DNA from: Lithobates sylvaticus
Lineage: Eukaryota; Chordata; Amphibia; Anura; Ranidae
Reading direction: 5' to 3'
NCBI GenBank assembly: GCA_028564925.1
Contig: CM053034.1
Location: forward strand, 157,143,548-157,207,547
DNA: 64,000 nt
In this document: one piece after another, positions 12,475-25,498 of the stretch
Layout of the letters: every line of letters begins with the position of its first letter
Position numbering within the stretch: position 1 is the first letter of the stretch
Notes under the pieces: generated by a model
Told to the model about the DNA's origin: nothing
The model's database searches: none
The model's input: only the letters and a program-made list of their open reading frames with translations
Program-made: the position numbers and the translations under genes

Positions 12475-13648
12475 CTAGCCACTTCAATACCAAGGATGTC
12501 ATATGACGTCCTTGACATTGAGTGGGGATATCTGAATGATGCCTATAGCTACAGGCACCATTCAGATATCAATCTTTCCGGCCGGTGATTCTGTGCATGA
12601 TAAGAATGATCATAGTGGCAGTTCCGCCACTTGATTATTCTTATAGGCAACGGGAGGGGATGTCCCCCCCTCCCACCGCCATCCGGTGCTTCTCCGGGCT
12701 CTCCCGTACCATCAGGGGCCCGGAGAAAGAATCGCCCGCCGCCGGATGACGAGCATAGAGATTTCCGGTGACCAGATGGTCACCAGTCATCTCTATGACC
12801 GTCGGAGGCCCGGGCGCAACGTTATGACGTCACGCCCGGTACCCGGAAGTAAACAAAGTCGCGATCGCGGCTGTCAGCATGAGATCTGTGAATTTTTTTT
12901 TACCGCTCTCATGCTTTCCAGCCTGGAGGAGAGATGTGGGGTCTTATTGACCCCACATCTCTCCATAAAGAGGACCTGTTACATACATTCCTATTACAAG
13001 GGATGTTTACATTCCTTGTAATAGGAATAAAAGTGATCCAAAAAAATATTTTTTTTTTAAATGTGTAAAAAAATAAAAAAAAATAAAGTAAAACGCCCCT
13101 GTCCCTGGTAGCTCGCGCTTAGAAGCGAACGCACACGTAAGTCCCACCCACATATGTAACCGCCGCTCAAACCACACATGTGAGGTATCGCCGCATGCGT
13201 TAGAGTGCGTGCAGCAATTCTAGCACTAGACCTCCTCTGTAACTTATAAATTTAAAAGCGTCGCCTATGGATTATTAAGTACCGAAGTTTGGCGCCATTC
13301 CATGATTGTGCGCAATTTTAAAGCGTGACATGTTGTTAGGTATCTATTTACTCGGCGTAACATCATCTTTCATATTATATAAAAAAATTGCGCTAACTTT
13401 ACTGTTTAGTTATTTTTTAATTCATGAAACCGTTTTTTTTTTTCCAAAAAAAAAGGCGTTTGAAAAATGATTGCGCAAATAACTTGTGAGATAAAAAGTT
13501 GCAATGACCGCCATTTTATTTCCTAGGGTGTCTGCTAAAAAAAAACATATATAATGTTGGGGGTTCTGAGTAATTTTCTAGCAAAAAAATTATGATTTTT
13601 ACATGAAGGGGAGAAGTGCCAGAATAGGCCCAGTATTGAAGAGGCTAG
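12475..13648 (+). mobile_element. Family B2 MITE
   Basis: It shares with 22115-23228 the block order: hairpin-rich GC segment, CCCCACATCTCTCC, CTATTACAAGGGATGTTTAC with its self-complement, GCTCGCGC..AGAAGCGAACGCA, GTGAGGTATCGCC, GGCGCCATTCCATG, and a tail with CTGAGTAATTTTCTAGC. The ends CTAGCCACTTCAATACCAAGG and CAGTATTGAAGAGGCTAG are inverted copies. An open frame at 12686-13021 is an accident of the GC-rich part. Confidence 0.7.
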
Positions 13649-14046
13649 TAAGGGAATTTTCAGCAAAGGTAATAGTTAGATAGAGCCTGCATCTTTTCCT
13701 GGCTGAAGGACATCCAGCATCATCTAGCTTTTGCTCCCCAACCCGACTTTCCTTAACTTGCCCCTTTCATTTACTGGATTCCAGTTCTTTTAATCATGGA
13801 GGCTCAGCATCACATGGTGGTCTGCATGCAAATGCAGCCTGCCTAGCATTGCCCACTCCACCAGACTGACAGGTATTCTTTAACACATTTAGATATTTGC
13901 ACAAACCCTTCCAAGAGTCAACCCACTACTTGCGTTAGGGCTGAGGGCTCTTAAAAGTGGTTCTGAGGAAGGTCACTGTGATGCTTTCAGGAAGCTATGT
14001 AGAGCACCCTGCTGACCCATCCTAGCAGACATGATTTGCCTGCATT
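13649..14046. other. No recognisable feature
   Basis: No supported frame, repeat end or RNA motif is visible. Confidence 0.4.
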
Positions 14047-14054
14047 GCATAGAG

Positions 14055-14235
14055 CAGGGTTTCTCAACTCCAGTCCTCAAGGCGCACCAACAAGTCCTGT
14101 TTTCAGTATTTCCCTCAGATGAAACGGCTGTGGTAATTAGGCAGTGAAACTGATCAAATCACCTGTGCAAAATAATGGAAACCCTGAAAACATGACCTGT
14201 TGGGGCGCTTTGAGGACTGGAGTTGAGAAACACTG
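14055..14235. mobile_element. hAT MITE with perfect 8-bp duplication
   Basis: Terminal inverted repeats CAGGGTTTCTCAACTCCAGT and its partner ACTGGAGTTGAGAAACACTG bound a 181-bp element. GCATAGAG is present on both sides (14047-14054 and 14236-14243). An 8-bp duplication and CA..TG-type ends identify hAT. It is non-autonomous and has no coding capacity. Confidence 0.92.
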
Positions 14236-14469
14236 GCATAGAGAAGCACAGAGACCTGGTGGTGATGTTATTGGGCCTAAAATAAGGTACAGTACGTATT
14301 GAAAACAGGATTTATTTATTTGGAATGTTCCTGAGCATGTTGATGAGAGGGGAAAGGAGGAACAGATTAGACACCAGCTTTAAATAGATACATTTAGGAG
14401 TTAATCTAGTGTTAAAGAGTAGCTTAAAGTTTATAGTAACATTTTCCCAAGCTTTCTTTTTAACATTTT

Positions 14470-14936
14470 TTAAAATGGATGTAAACCTGATTCATGACAT
14501 TTGACCTAAGCACATCTATCTGCAGTGTTTTCTTATCTCTCTCCAAAGCACTGAGTCCAGAGTCTTTCTGCTGCTCTGTTCTTCTGTTATCAGCATGATA
14601 ACTTCTGACAAGTTCTCCAACCGAGATAAAACCAGTCTGAAATTTGTGTCAGGGTGGGTGCTATAAATAGATTAGCAGAGAGCTGGGCTATTCACAGCAC
14701 AGCTCTGCACATTCCTTCCTTCCTTTGCCTATGTGGAGGGGGGGTGCCTTTCCTCCAATCAGCTCTCACACAGTGTATGGCAAGAATCCACACACAGTTC
14801 TGAAAAGGAAGAAAAAATCTCTAACATTGTATTCACTTTGTAAAGAATATAGCAATCTGAAGACAGCAGATATACATGTAAAACTTATGTAGGGAGATTT
14901 GTTTGGGCTCTTCACAGTGGTTTACATCCACTTTAA
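14470..14936. mobile_element. TTAA-ended MITE
   Basis: TTAAAATGGATGTAAACC at the left and GGTTTACATCCACTTTAA at the right are inverted copies, each with TTAA at the outer edge. The interior is AT-rich with no frame. The TTAA target suggests a piggyBac- or Kolobok-type MITE. Confidence 0.75.
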
Positions 14937-14989
14937 GGATCCACTTAACGTGATTGTAAACTATCACCTTGTAAAACAATCCATTCAGT

Positions 14990-15240
14990 TTAACCACTTG
15001 CCTACTGGGCACTTAAACCCCTCTCCTGCCCAGACCAATTTTCAGCTTTCGGTGCTCATACACTTTAATGACAATTACTGTATGACTGTACCCAAATTAT
15101 TTTTTTGTCCTTTTTTTCATACAAATAGAGCTTTCTTTTGGTGGTATTTGATCACCTCTGGGTTTTTTATTTTTTGCGCTATAAATGAAAAAAGACAGAA
15201 AATTTGGAAGAAAAATGAATTTTTCTTAGTTTCTGTGATA
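14990..15240 (+). mobile_element. Family B MITE, truncated
   Basis: It starts TTAACCACTTGCCTACTGGG and includes the core CTTTCTTTTGGTGGTATTTG (15131-15150) and TTTTTTGCGCTATAAA, then fades. The right half is missing. Confidence 0.65.
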
Positions 15241-16369
15241 AAATTTTGCAAATTATGAATTTTTCTTTGGAGCAATGTCCCTCTGTCCCTCATTCCTCCT
15301 CATTTGTCCCTCATTTTGGTCTGATCTCTATAGATGTATATAAAATGCACTTTTTATCTATCAAAAAGTGTTTTCCAGCACTAAACCTTTCATCTGATTT
15401 CTAAATTGCTGCATTTGTAAAATCCAAAAGCCAATATAAAGGAATAATAGTGGTAAAAAAAAGCACTTGTTGGTTCAACCAATCTTTTTTTTTTTTTACC
15501 TCCTTTAAGGGGGCGTGGCAAGGGGTGTGTCCTATGCCTGCATACTTTTGCTGATAGGTGTCCATCATTCCCATCTAAAAAAGTTGGAAGGAATGTATAA
15601 CCGTAGTCCGCTCCCGGCTACAAATATAAAAAAGTATCTAATCAGTAAGTATGTTAACCCTAACATTTTTCCATATTCCAAATATAACTTATACCCTGTG
15701 GAGTTAAAAAAAAAACGACTGAAAGCATTGTATACTATATATTGCTGAGAAATATTTCACATTTCATAAGGAGTTTTAGTGTTTTTTTTTTTTTTTTTAC
15801 TGTTCATAAGTGAGTTAGCACTGTAATAGAAGTCAATAGATAAAACCATTATTTCTAAGAAAATGTTAGTCACTAGTGTATGAAACATCTGTACTCAGAG
15901 GAAGAACTTGAGGCATTCCTGCAAGGATCTAATGCAGCAAATGTGTTAAAACAGCTGTGTTAGCTGGAATACATTTCCTAAGATCAGAGACTGAGAGATT
16001 CACTATATCAGCCAGAGATCAGTACTGTCATACTGTAGGAAGGGCAAAAAAATTGCATGTAATTGATTTCAATGAATAGCTAAAAATTGCATACTTTAAT
16101 TGGAGAGGGACCCTGCTACCAATTTACCAATTAAAATAGATATTTACTCAGCTTGCAAAAATCTGGTATTTTTTCCTAAAATCTGATTGTAATGAGACTG
16201 TAAAATAGGAGGGTATAGCAGTCGGCCAATGACTGATGAGTGGTTACAGATAAGGACCCAGGTAGCCATCCAGGATGCTGGCAAAGCAGTGAAAGGACAC
16301 AATGTCCTAAGTGCTTCTAGATTTGCAACTTTACAAAAATAAACATTACATTTTTAAAAATAGCAGCTT
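15241..16369. other. No recognisable gene or element
   Basis: AT-rich sequence with poly-T runs near 15485 and 15781. No supported coding or repeat boundaries. Confidence 0.4.
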
Positions 16370-16592
16370 TTAACCACTCGAAGACCAAGGTTTTTTCTGA
16401 CACTTTTTGTTTACTAAAGTTAAATCAGTATTTGTTGCTAGAAAATGACTTATAACCCTCAAACATTATATATATATTTTTTTTTTAGCAGAGACCCTGG
16501 GGAATAAAATGTAAATTGCTGCAATTTTTTATGTCACACGATATTTGTGCAACAGTTTATACGTATATATATATATATGTGTGTGTGTATAT

Positions 16593-16593
<1 letters not shown>

Positions 16594-16623
<30 letters not shown>

Positions 16624-16624
16624 T
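16594..16624. repeat. (GATA)n microsatellite
   Basis: Seven or so tandem GATA units follow a short (GT)n/(AT)n tract. Confidence 0.9.
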
Positions 16625-16691
16625 ATTATGTCACACGATATTTGTGCAGCAGTTTTTCAAACATAATTTAAAAAAAAAAAAACACATATAC

Positions 16692-16692
16692 A

Positions 16693-16736
<44 letters not shown>

Positions 16737-16760
16737 ATAAATATATATATATATGAAAAT
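16692..16760. repeat. (TA)n microsatellite
   Basis: Alternating TA run, broken once by TGAAAATAA. Confidence 0.9.
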
Positions 16761-17275
16761 AAATACTTAGAGATATTAAATGAATAAATAAATAAGTATG
16801 ACAAGTGACGTGATGAATAAATAATAAATAGTGCTATATGATAAAATTCATCAATAAAAATACGTGCTGATGTGAAAATCCCAAGTGCAAATAATTGATG
16901 CTCCACGTTACATTGAGGTTGTAACAATTTTATATATATATAAATAAATAAATAGATGTGCTTCAAAATAAATAAATAAATCCTTGGTGTGCTTTAAAAT
17001 ACTTCAGAAACAATTCAGTGCTTGCTGATAGTTCATACGGTGATATGTAAATCCTTAAACCAATGCAGGACTAGCCTGGTATAGTGGCCAATTAATTATT
17101 AATCAATTAATCACCTAATTAATGCCGATTCTCTGATCACAATAAATTAATTAAATAAATAAATACACTTTCAAATCCTTAATTCAACCAATTTGTGTAT
17201 AAAGATAAATGTATAAAAAAGACTTCCCTTAATTCTGAAATATGGGGATGTTTAGTCTTCATATAATTCCTCCTG

Positions 17276-17402
<127 letters not shown>

Positions 17403-17799
17403 ATAGATAGATAGAGCTATATTGTTATATATAGTATATATACCTCAATTTTTTGTGTAATGTGAAAGGTGATGTTATGCCGAATAAATAGATACCTAAC
17501 GTGTCACGCTTTAAAATTGTGGAATGGCGACAAACTAAGGTACTTAAAAGTCTCCATAGGCAGTGTTTTAAACACATTTATGGGTTACCTGTTGAGAGTT
17601 ACAGAGGAGATCGAGCACTAGAATTATTGTTCTCAATCTAACATTTGCAGCGATACCTCACATGTGTGATGTTTACATATACGGGCACGAGCACGGAGGG
17701 ATGGGGGAGCTTTACATTTTTTTTTTTTTACTTTTATTCCTAATTACAAGGAATGTAAACATCCCCATCTCTGTCCCCAGCTACATTACTAACCTAATC

Positions 17800-18246
17800 T
17801 CAAAATACAAGCAAGTCGTTCTCTTAGTTCCTCCCAAGACCTCCTGCTCTCTAGCTCCCTCGTCACCTCATCCCCTGCTCGCCTCCTGGACTTCTCCAGA
17901 GCCTCTCCCATGCCCTGGAACTCTCTACCCCAATCTGCCCAACTATCTCCTACTCTGTCCAATTTCAGACAATCCCTGAAAACTCAGCTCTTCATAGAAG
18001 CCTATCTGGCCCTCACCTATCAACTGTACATTTATTTTCTCCATCAGCCCGTTCCCCACAGTTATTACCTTTAGTATCTCTTGACCCTCCCTTTTGGATT
18101 GTGAGCGCTAACGAGCGGGGCCCTCTGATTCCTACAGTATTAAATTGTATTGTAATTGTACTGCCTGCCCTTATGTTGTAAAGCGCTGTGTAAACTGTCG
18201 GCACTATATAAATCCTGTATAATAATAATAATAATAATAATAATAC
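17800..18246 (+). mobile_element. L2/CR1-type LINE 3' end
   Basis: The tail GTAAAGCGCTGTGTAAACTG...CACTATATAAATCCTG followed by (AAT)n at 18221-18245 is the characteristic 3' end of L2/CR1-like elements in fish and frogs. Upstream, one plus-strand frame reads MPWNSLPQSAQLSPTLSNF and then RQSLKTQLFIEAY, the WNSLP...SFKxxLKTxLF block found at the C-terminus of these reverse transcriptase proteins. It is a severely 5'-truncated copy inserted into the ATTACAAGG region of a B2 MITE. Confidence 0.85.
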
Positions 18247-18578
18247 AAATTCCTTGTAAAAGAAATAATGATGACAGGTTCTATTTATGAAGAGATCAGG
18301 GTATCTCTTCCTTACCTTTAAAAGCGAAATATCCAAAAAATATCTTTTGCTTTCCAAAAAATTTTTGTTTACTTCCACCCTAGACCGGAAGTGATGTCAT
18401 GACGTCCTTCAAGGCCATAGAGGCGATTGAAGCCAATCTACTCTTTGACTGCCTCTGTGACCAGCCAGCGGCACTGTCGGATCTTTTGTCTGCCAAGCCG
18501 GTGGAAACGGTAAGCCAAAACTTGTTTTGTTCATTTTGAGCGGGACCTCTGTCAGGATTTATTTCTCTGTCCTTGTAA

Positions 18579-19156
18579 AGCTGAGTTCACACTGGCATTA
18601 AGAGCAGGTGTTTGAGAGGCGTTAAAAAGGTCCATCAAACGCCTATGCACAAGATACAATAGATCGGATTTGGTGTGATCGGACCGGGTTGAAGGGAAAT
18701 CTTTCCAGCAGGAGATAAGACTTTGTCCGACGGACAAACACAAGATACAATAGACAGCACATAGTGCTGTTCACACTAAGAGTTATCGTCGCTTCAAAAT
18801 TGAAGCCCCATGTCGAGTCAGGAAGCATTTGAAACCCTTCATCGCCTCCCATTCAAGTCTATGGTAATGCCTTGCACATGCTCTGGCAGACAGTTGTGGC
18901 CGGGCATTAAGATTCGTTCATTTACTGTAATAGAATAGGCATTTGTGGAGCAGTTTTAACGCTCATCAAACGCTTCAAAACTGCCCATAGGGCGTTTGGG
19001 GAGCATTTTTAACTCCTCATTAATGCTTGTAAAATGCCTGTCTAAATGCCCACACTAAAGTTCATCGACGCCTGTCTGACGCCCATACTAACGCCATACA
19101 AACGCTATAGGAGTGTTTTTTGAGCATTAGAAATTTAGTCAAGTGTGAACAAGCCC
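18579..19156. mobile_element. MITE with GAGTTCACACT ends, holding a family A scrap
   Basis: AGCTGAGTTCACACT at the left and AGTGTGAACAAGCCCT at the right are inverted copies, flanked by TAA and TTA. The interior is a palindrome-rich set of CAAACGCC-type motifs. A family A piece (about 18655-18742, with GATCGGATTTGGTGTGATCGG and CAGCAGGAGATAAGACTTTG) lies inside without its ends, and ACAAGATACAATAGA occurs on both sides of it. Confidence 0.6.
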
Positions 19157-19627
19157 TTAGGGAGATGCTTCCCTACTTCCTGCCCTAGTGACCACACAGT
19201 AAGTACGGGGAATTTCTGCAGTGGAGGCACAGCAATAAAAACCTGACAAGTGTTTAACACTTCTTTACTCCTTTTGTGCTTTTTAATATGGGAATGTTGT
19301 TGGAAATCTTAAGAAAAGCTTTATTTTCTCAAAGCCTGTATTATATCCAAAGGGCTAAAACAACCCAATGCATGAAAATTCTCAGAAGGCTAATAAACTT
19401 GAAATACAAGCTGGCTTTTATGTAAGAGATATAAATAATATTTACTCCCATATTTAAAAAATATTCCACAAGCTTGTCATAACTGAATAATTGAGATAAA
19501 CATACTGATTGACTAAAAAACTAATACCAAAGCCTATTTGAGTTTTAAAGAAAATTTCTGTTTTATTTTAGTAACTCGTAACTGATTAGGTATCTTCAAC
19601 AAATGCAAATCAGCGTGAAATTGCTTC
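19157..19627. other. No recognisable feature
   Basis: AT-rich with no supported boundary or frame. Confidence 0.4.
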
Positions 19628-20524
19628 TTAAACCACCTCAATACAGGGCATTTTCACCCCCTTCCTGCCTAAGCCATTTTTCAGCTTTCAGCGCTGTCAC
19701 ATTTTGAATGACAATTGCTCGGTCATGCTACACTGTACCCAAATGAAATTGTTATCATTTTGTCCCCACAAATAGAGCTTTCTTTTGGTTATTTGATCAC
19801 CTCTGTGGTTTTTATTTTTTGCGCTATAAACAAAAGAAGAGTGACAAGTTTGAAAAAAAATATATATATTTTTAACTTTTTGCTATAATAAATATTCAAT
19901 TATTTTTTTTGAAACAATTTTTTTCCTCAGTTTAGGCCGATATGTATTTTTCTACATATTTTGGTAAAAAAAAATAGCAATAAGCGTATATTGATTGGTT
20001 TGCGCAAAAGTTATAGTGCCTACAAAATAGGGGATAGATTTATTGCATTTTTATTATTATTATTTTTTTTACTAGTAATAGCGGTGATCTGCGATATTGC
20101 GGCGGACATATCGGACACTTTTGACACATTTTTGGGACCATTTACATTTATACAGCGATCCGTGCTATGAAAATGCATTGATTACTGTATAAATGTGACT
20201 GTCAGGGAAGGGGTTAACCACTAGTGGCGCTGAAGGGGTTAATATGATCTCTGGGAGTGATTCTAACTGTAGGGGGAGGGGATTGACAAGGGGCGGAGAC
20301 CGATCGGTGTACTGAGAACACACCATCGATCTCCTCTCATCTGACAGGACTGTGGATCTGTGTGTTTACATACACAGATCCACGGTCCTGCTGTGTTACC
20401 GGGCAATCGCGGGTGCCCGGCGGACAACGTGGCCGCTGGGCACGTGCATCGAGTCCCCAGTAACGCGCCCCCTGGTGGCGCCGCCTGGCCGTCAATTGAC
20501 AGCCGGCGGTCAGCAACCAGTTAA
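19628..20524 (+). mobile_element. Family B MITE, near full length
   Basis: TTAA at both edges (19628-19631 and 20521-20524). The blocks run in order: GCATTTTCACCCCCTTCCTGCC, AGAGCTTTCTTTTGG, TTTTTTGCGCTATAAAC, CAGTTTAGGCCGATATG, GCAAAAGTTATAG, TTTTTGGGACCAT, GGGGTTAACCACTAG, then a GC-rich palindrome region ending in GCGGTCAGCAACCAGTTAA. It serves as the reference for the broken copies. A 110-codon frame in its GC-rich end is not a gene. Confidence 0.8.
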
Positions 20525-21193
20525 TATATCAGTCCCCAAGCAGGGAAACATTTCCAGCACACAGTTGGGTGGGGGGTTGGTCTTACTGTGTGCAGAAGGA
20601 CAAGGAGAAGTGTTCCAAAGGCTGATGGGCTACAGTTTGCAAACAGAGTCTAGGCCAGGGGTGTCAAACAAAGGGTCTAGGTAGGGGGTAAGCAGCCCCC
20701 CTCTCCTCTCAGCTCACAGATCCATCCGAGGGGAGAAAGACAATCTCTTTAGGGCTGCAGACTATTACCAGCACCCCCAACCACCATCTGAGCACACCTC
20801 CTCAGGGATTGGGCCTAAACATTCAGGCCGGTTATATGAATTCTCCCTCCCTAAGCTCTAAGAACCTCTTCTAGAGGCAGAGGGAAGTAATCAAATTCCC
20901 AGTAAAACCCTGAACAGACTAGACTAAACAATCACTGCTCCTCTGATTACACAGCAATCCAAAGACCTTGGATTTGAATTTGAATTTACCTAGCAGCCTA
21001 ACTAGGAGGGTGCTACATCCATCCCCTCTAAAAAAAATAGGCCCTGTCCATACCACGAAAACTGCTACAAGCTACAAGCATAAGCGAAGAATTCCACAAT
21101 AATAAAGGATGGAGAAAAGGGAAAATAACAGTGAAAAAAAATGTGTATGTGGCATTCCACATATTAAACATTCTCTCAATCACAGTATAAACT
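20525..21193. other. Unclassified sequence
   Basis: A CAGGGGTGTCAAAC at 20657 resembles a hAT MITE start, but no matching right end was found. The rest holds nothing recognisable. Confidence 0.35.
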
Positions 21194-21574
21194 TTAAAGC
21201 GGTTGTATACTCTGTGATTTTAAGCTACAGGTAAGCCTATAACAAGGCTTACCTGTGGGTAAAATGAATATCTCCTAAACCTGCACGGTTTAGGAGATAT
21301 TCACCCTGCATGCACCCGCTGACGTCAGCGGCACATGTGCTCTGAAGGTCTGGCATATCCTGACGGAACTTGCTGGCACGGATGGCGAGTGACGTCATTG
21401 CGGTTTCCAGACAGTCACAGTGCCATAGGCCGTGAACCCAGAAGAAAGGTCGAGCCCCCTCAACGGTGACCAGGCCCTGCTGCGGGGGCTTTGATGCCAT
21501 GCATACTAGCACACTATGCTATTGTATTGCAGGTTTTTTTTGGGGGGGGGTTTAGCGGTTTACTACCGCTTTAA
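21194..21574 (+). mobile_element. Family C MITE, complete
   Basis: TTAAAGCGGTTGTATAC and GTTTACTACCGCTTTAA are inverted ends with TTAA outermost. Inside are the paired GGTAAGCCT/AGGCTTACC and CTCCTAAACCTG/CGGTTTAGGAG hairpins, a GACGTCAGCGG segment and GCATACTAGCACACTATG near the right end. There is no coding capacity. Confidence 0.8.
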
Positions 21575-22114
21575 GTGTGAAAGTTTTGTAGAACATAATG
21601 AAGACTGGCGCTAGGCCTAATAAGTAGCCCTCCGGTGACAAAGCTTTTACAGCAGAATCTACATATTTAAAAAAATCAACCAAAGCGCAGATCTTCAATG
21701 TTGCTCACCAAATGGCATTAGAAACAAATTAGTCTACCAGGCAATATCAAATGATGGGAAGGTAAACATGCAAGTGCATTTCATACAGGAAAAAAGGTAA
21801 TTATGAGAACAACTATGACCTTATCTACTCGTATTTGGAAAAATGTTTGAATGTATTTACTGAGTGTCAGGTCACCATAAAGCAGAGGAATATGGGTTTG
21901 TTTGCACATAGTTTGAACAGAGACTACAAAGACATTTGAAACATTATCTTACTTGGCCCTGTATCAGCTTGAAGAGTCACTCAATCTGATTAATTGGCTT
22001 AATATGATTTATTTTTGTAAGGCTTTTTTTCTTTATTAAAGGAACCATAGATAGATTTCTATGACATAGAGGTGTCATCATAAAGCATTTTATGCAAATA
22101 TTAATTAAACAACA
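21575..22114. other. No recognisable feature
   Basis: No frame, repeat terminus or RNA motif can be supported. Confidence 0.4.
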
Positions 22115-23228
22115 TTAAAACCACTTGCCGACCGCTCACTGTATATATACGTAATTTTTTTGAAGAGGGATATCTCGGTAACGGCAGCAGTTGCTGCCAC
22201 AACCCAGATATCCATCTTTACAGTGAGCGGTTCTGTTTACAATAATGGTGGTCTCAGCGGAGGTGCCACCCCCCCTCCCGTCGCTCTCCCGCGCCTTCCG
22301 CCGCTTACCGGAGCCATCGACTAATATGGCCCCCACTCGTCTCTATACCATAGGAGGGCGGAAGCGACGTCAAAACGTCACTTCCGCCCATATGGCTTCA
22401 AGGAAATTTTTTTTCAGTGTAATTTTTTTAAATGACATTTTTTTTTTATTATTCCATTTAAGTCCAAATATGAGATCTGAGGACTTTTTGACCCCAGATC
22501 TCATATTTAAGAGGACCTGTCATGCTTTTTTCTATTACAAGGGATGTTTACATTCCTTGTAATAGGAATAAAAGTGATCCATTTTTTTTTAAAACAGTGT
22601 AAAAATTAATAAATTCAAGTAAAATAAAAATAAAAAAAATGTTTTTTAAAACACCCCGTCCCGACGAGCTCGCGCGCAGAAGCGAACGCATACATGAGTA
22701 GCGCCCGCATATGAAAACGGTGGTCAAACCACACATGTGAGGTATCACCACGATCGGTAGAGCGAGAACAATAATTCTAGTCCTAGACTTACTCTGTAAC
22801 TCAAAAGATGCAACCTGTAGAATTTTTATTATTATTATTTAAATGTCGCTTATGGAGATTTTTGAGGGTAAAAGTTTGACGCCATACCACGAGCGGGCGC
22901 AATTTTGAAGCATGACATGTTGGGTATCAATTTACTCAGCGTGACATTATCTTTCACAAAATAAAAAAAAATGGGCAAATTTTACTGCTGTCTTATTTTT
23001 TTATTCAAAAAAGTGATTTTTTTCCAAAAAAAGTGCGCTTGTAAGACCTCTGCGCAAATACGGTGTGAAAAAAAGTATTGCAATGACCGCCATTTTATTC
23101 TCTAGGGTGTTAGAAAAAAAACAATATATATAATGTTTGGGGGTTCTAAGTAATTTTCTAGCAAAAAAAACAGTTTTAAACATGAAAACACAGAATCTGA
23201 AAAACAGGCTTGGTCCTTAAGTGGTTAA
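22115..23228 (+). mobile_element. Family B2 MITE, complete
   Basis: It starts TTAAAACCACTTGCCGACCG and ends CTTGGTCCTTAAGTGGTTAA. The interior has paired ATATCTCGG...CCCAGATATCC hairpins, two copies of GGAAGCGACGTC-type palindromes, CTATTACAAGGGATGTTTAC with its complement, and GTGAGGTATCACC. It is the best B2 copy here. Confidence 0.8.
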
Positions 23229-24285
23229 ATATTAATAAATTAGAAATAAACTTTCATTAAGAATTATACAGGGTATTCTAAATTTTTATGATTTTGTATA
23301 GATCATACGCTGGTACTGGAAGAATGGTCGACACCGGAATATCACGATTGTCAGGACGGTAGGTGGGCCATTGGTAGGCCAGACTTTGGGACCTGTCAAT
23401 TACTGCCAATGGCATTGACATCTCTGTGTGCCCCTGAAAAGGATATTGCATGCCTGGGCAGTCGTCCCGTATCTGTTCTCTGATGCATCTTGCCATTTCC
23501 TTTTATTTTACTCCTGATGTCCCCCCACTGACATGCCTATATCCAGAACCAGACTACTGGACTCATTCCAGCTGCAATCACTAAGGCAGTTAGTGATTTA
23601 CATTCCCCTCTGGGTTATCTATTACCATTGCAAGGATTTGAACAAAGTTTGTTGCAGAATTCCTACCTTTTGTTATTCTGAAGCAATAGCTGGTTGTCTG
23701 TGTCCATGTGCAAAAAGGAGTGATTTTGTAATTATCAATCAGCTGCTGTACTTGCAGGGTTCTAATGAGGAAGGTCTGCATCCCTGTAGATGCGATTTCC
23801 TTTTGGCAGTATCTCACCAAAATGGCAAAAAGTATATCATCTGTACCTCCAGGACCAGGATGCAATACCGCATTGAATTTTACAGAAAATTACAACTGCA
23901 GATTGAAAGGGAAAGATAATTGTTAATAACATTCAATTACAATATGATTTGTGGAGCAACTGTATATGTGTTTTTTTTTTTAATTTGCTATTCTTCTCCC
24001 GTGAAAATGGAATTACCCTTTAAAGTGGGCAGGGGCAGAAGATGGGCAGGGGAGTTGAGTCAGCACAGACAGTAATTAGACATTGGCAAAAGAGGAGAGG
24101 GCTATGACATGCAAGGAGGGAGAGGGCTATGCTAGGAAATTGACTCTCCTGGAGTATTACATTTTTCTAGCAAGTTTAAAGTTGTAAATTAATAAAAAAA
24201 AACTTATGGAAAAGAAAAACACTGCAAACTACGTAATTTTTAAGTGTTTTTATCGGCAGTTGTTTAAGATGGTGGCAGAGTAATT
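23229..24285. other. No recognisable gene or element
   Basis: Open frames up to 128 codons occur on both strands (for example 23533-23919) but none carries a recognisable motif or flanking splice or start context that would support a gene. Confidence 0.4.
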
Positions 24286-24610
24286 TTAACCACATTACGA
24301 CCGCCGCATGTACATATACGTTGGCAGAATGGCACGGACAGGCATATGGGCATACAGGTACATCCCTTTGAATTTGCTGCCGTGCCATTCGCAAGCTCCG
24401 TGAGTCAGGTCACGGGTCCCGCGGACTCGATTGCCGCGGGGATACCCGCGATTGTCTCACGGAGAGGGCGAACGGGGAGATGCTAAAGTAAACAAGCATC
24501 TGCCTAGTGACACTGTCACTGATCAGCTCTCCCTGTAATCGGGAGAACTGTGATCAGTGTAGTGTAACACACAGCCCCTACAGTTAGAAACACTCCCTAG
24601 AACACACTTA

Positions 24611-25036
24611 AGCCCCATACACACGGTCGGACTTTTTCATGGATTCTGTCCGATCGGACAAGGTTGTTGAAAAATCAGACCGTGTGTATGCACCATCGGA
24701 CAGTGTTCGTCGGTTTGACCGACGGACAAAGTCTTATCTCCTGCTGGAAATCTTTGCCGTCAACACGGTCCGATCACACCAAATCCGATCGTGTGTACGG
24801 TTGTCCGACCGGACAAAGTGCTACGCATGCTCAGATCACATTACAAGACCAAAGCTATTGGCTACTAGCCTCTACGTAGTCCCGTCGTAGGCAACAAACG
24901 TCACCACGTTCAGAATGATCGGATTTTCCGACAACTTTGTCCGACCGTGTGTACGCAAAACCAACATCGGACAAAGTATGACGGACATGGTCCGACGGAC
25001 CTGGTCCGCGGATTGTCCGACCGTGTGTATGGGGCT
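24611..25036. mobile_element. Family A MITE (TTA target)
   Basis: Ends AGCCCCATACACACGGTCGG and the inverted partner at the right, flanked by TTA (24608-24610 and 25037-25039). 426 bp, self-complementary, non-coding. Confidence 0.85.
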
Positions 25037-25037
25037 T

Positions 25038-25498
25038 TAAAGTGGTTGTAAACCCACTTTTTGTACTTTCACCTATAGGTAAGCCTAGAATAAGGCTTAC
25101 CTATAGGTAGTGGAAATATCTCCTAAACATGCGCCATTTAGGAGATATTTCACTTGTAGTCCGCCGGAAACTGCTACGGCGCATGTGCAGGGAAGAAACA
25201 AAACTAAAGGCCATTTCTTCCCTAGCATATGCCGAAGATCGCGGCTCCCGTGCGCATGCGTGGGAGTGACGTCACGCGGCTCCGGCAAATCACAGAGCCG
25301 GAGTTCGCGGCCCCCCGAAGGAAGAGGGCAAGAAGATGGATGCCGCCCATACAGGGGACATCGCTGGATTCTTTTGCAGGTAAGTGGTACATAATGGGCT
25401 AGTATGCGATGCATACTAGCCCATTATGCTTTTTATTTGCAGGCTATACAGGGAGCAAAAGAGGAAGTAAAACCCATCGGGGTTTACTTCCTCTTTAA
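25038..25498 (+). mobile_element. Family C MITE abutting the family A MITE
   Basis: TTAAAGTGGTTGTAAACC starts directly at the right duplication of the family A element. GTTTACTTCCTCTTTAA ends it. It has the internal AGGTAAGCCT/AGGCTTACCT and ATCTCCTAAAC/TTTAGGAGAT hairpins. Because the family A duplication uses the TTA of the family C terminus, family A probably targeted the edge of family C. Confidence 0.75.

Noticed and set aside
20657-20690. CAGGGGTGTCAAAC as the start of another hAT MITE
   Set aside because: No inverted partner or 8-bp duplication was found downstream.
23533-23919. 128-codon frame as an exon
   Set aside because: The opposite strand is open as well, there is no motif, and no repeat or splice evidence helps decide.
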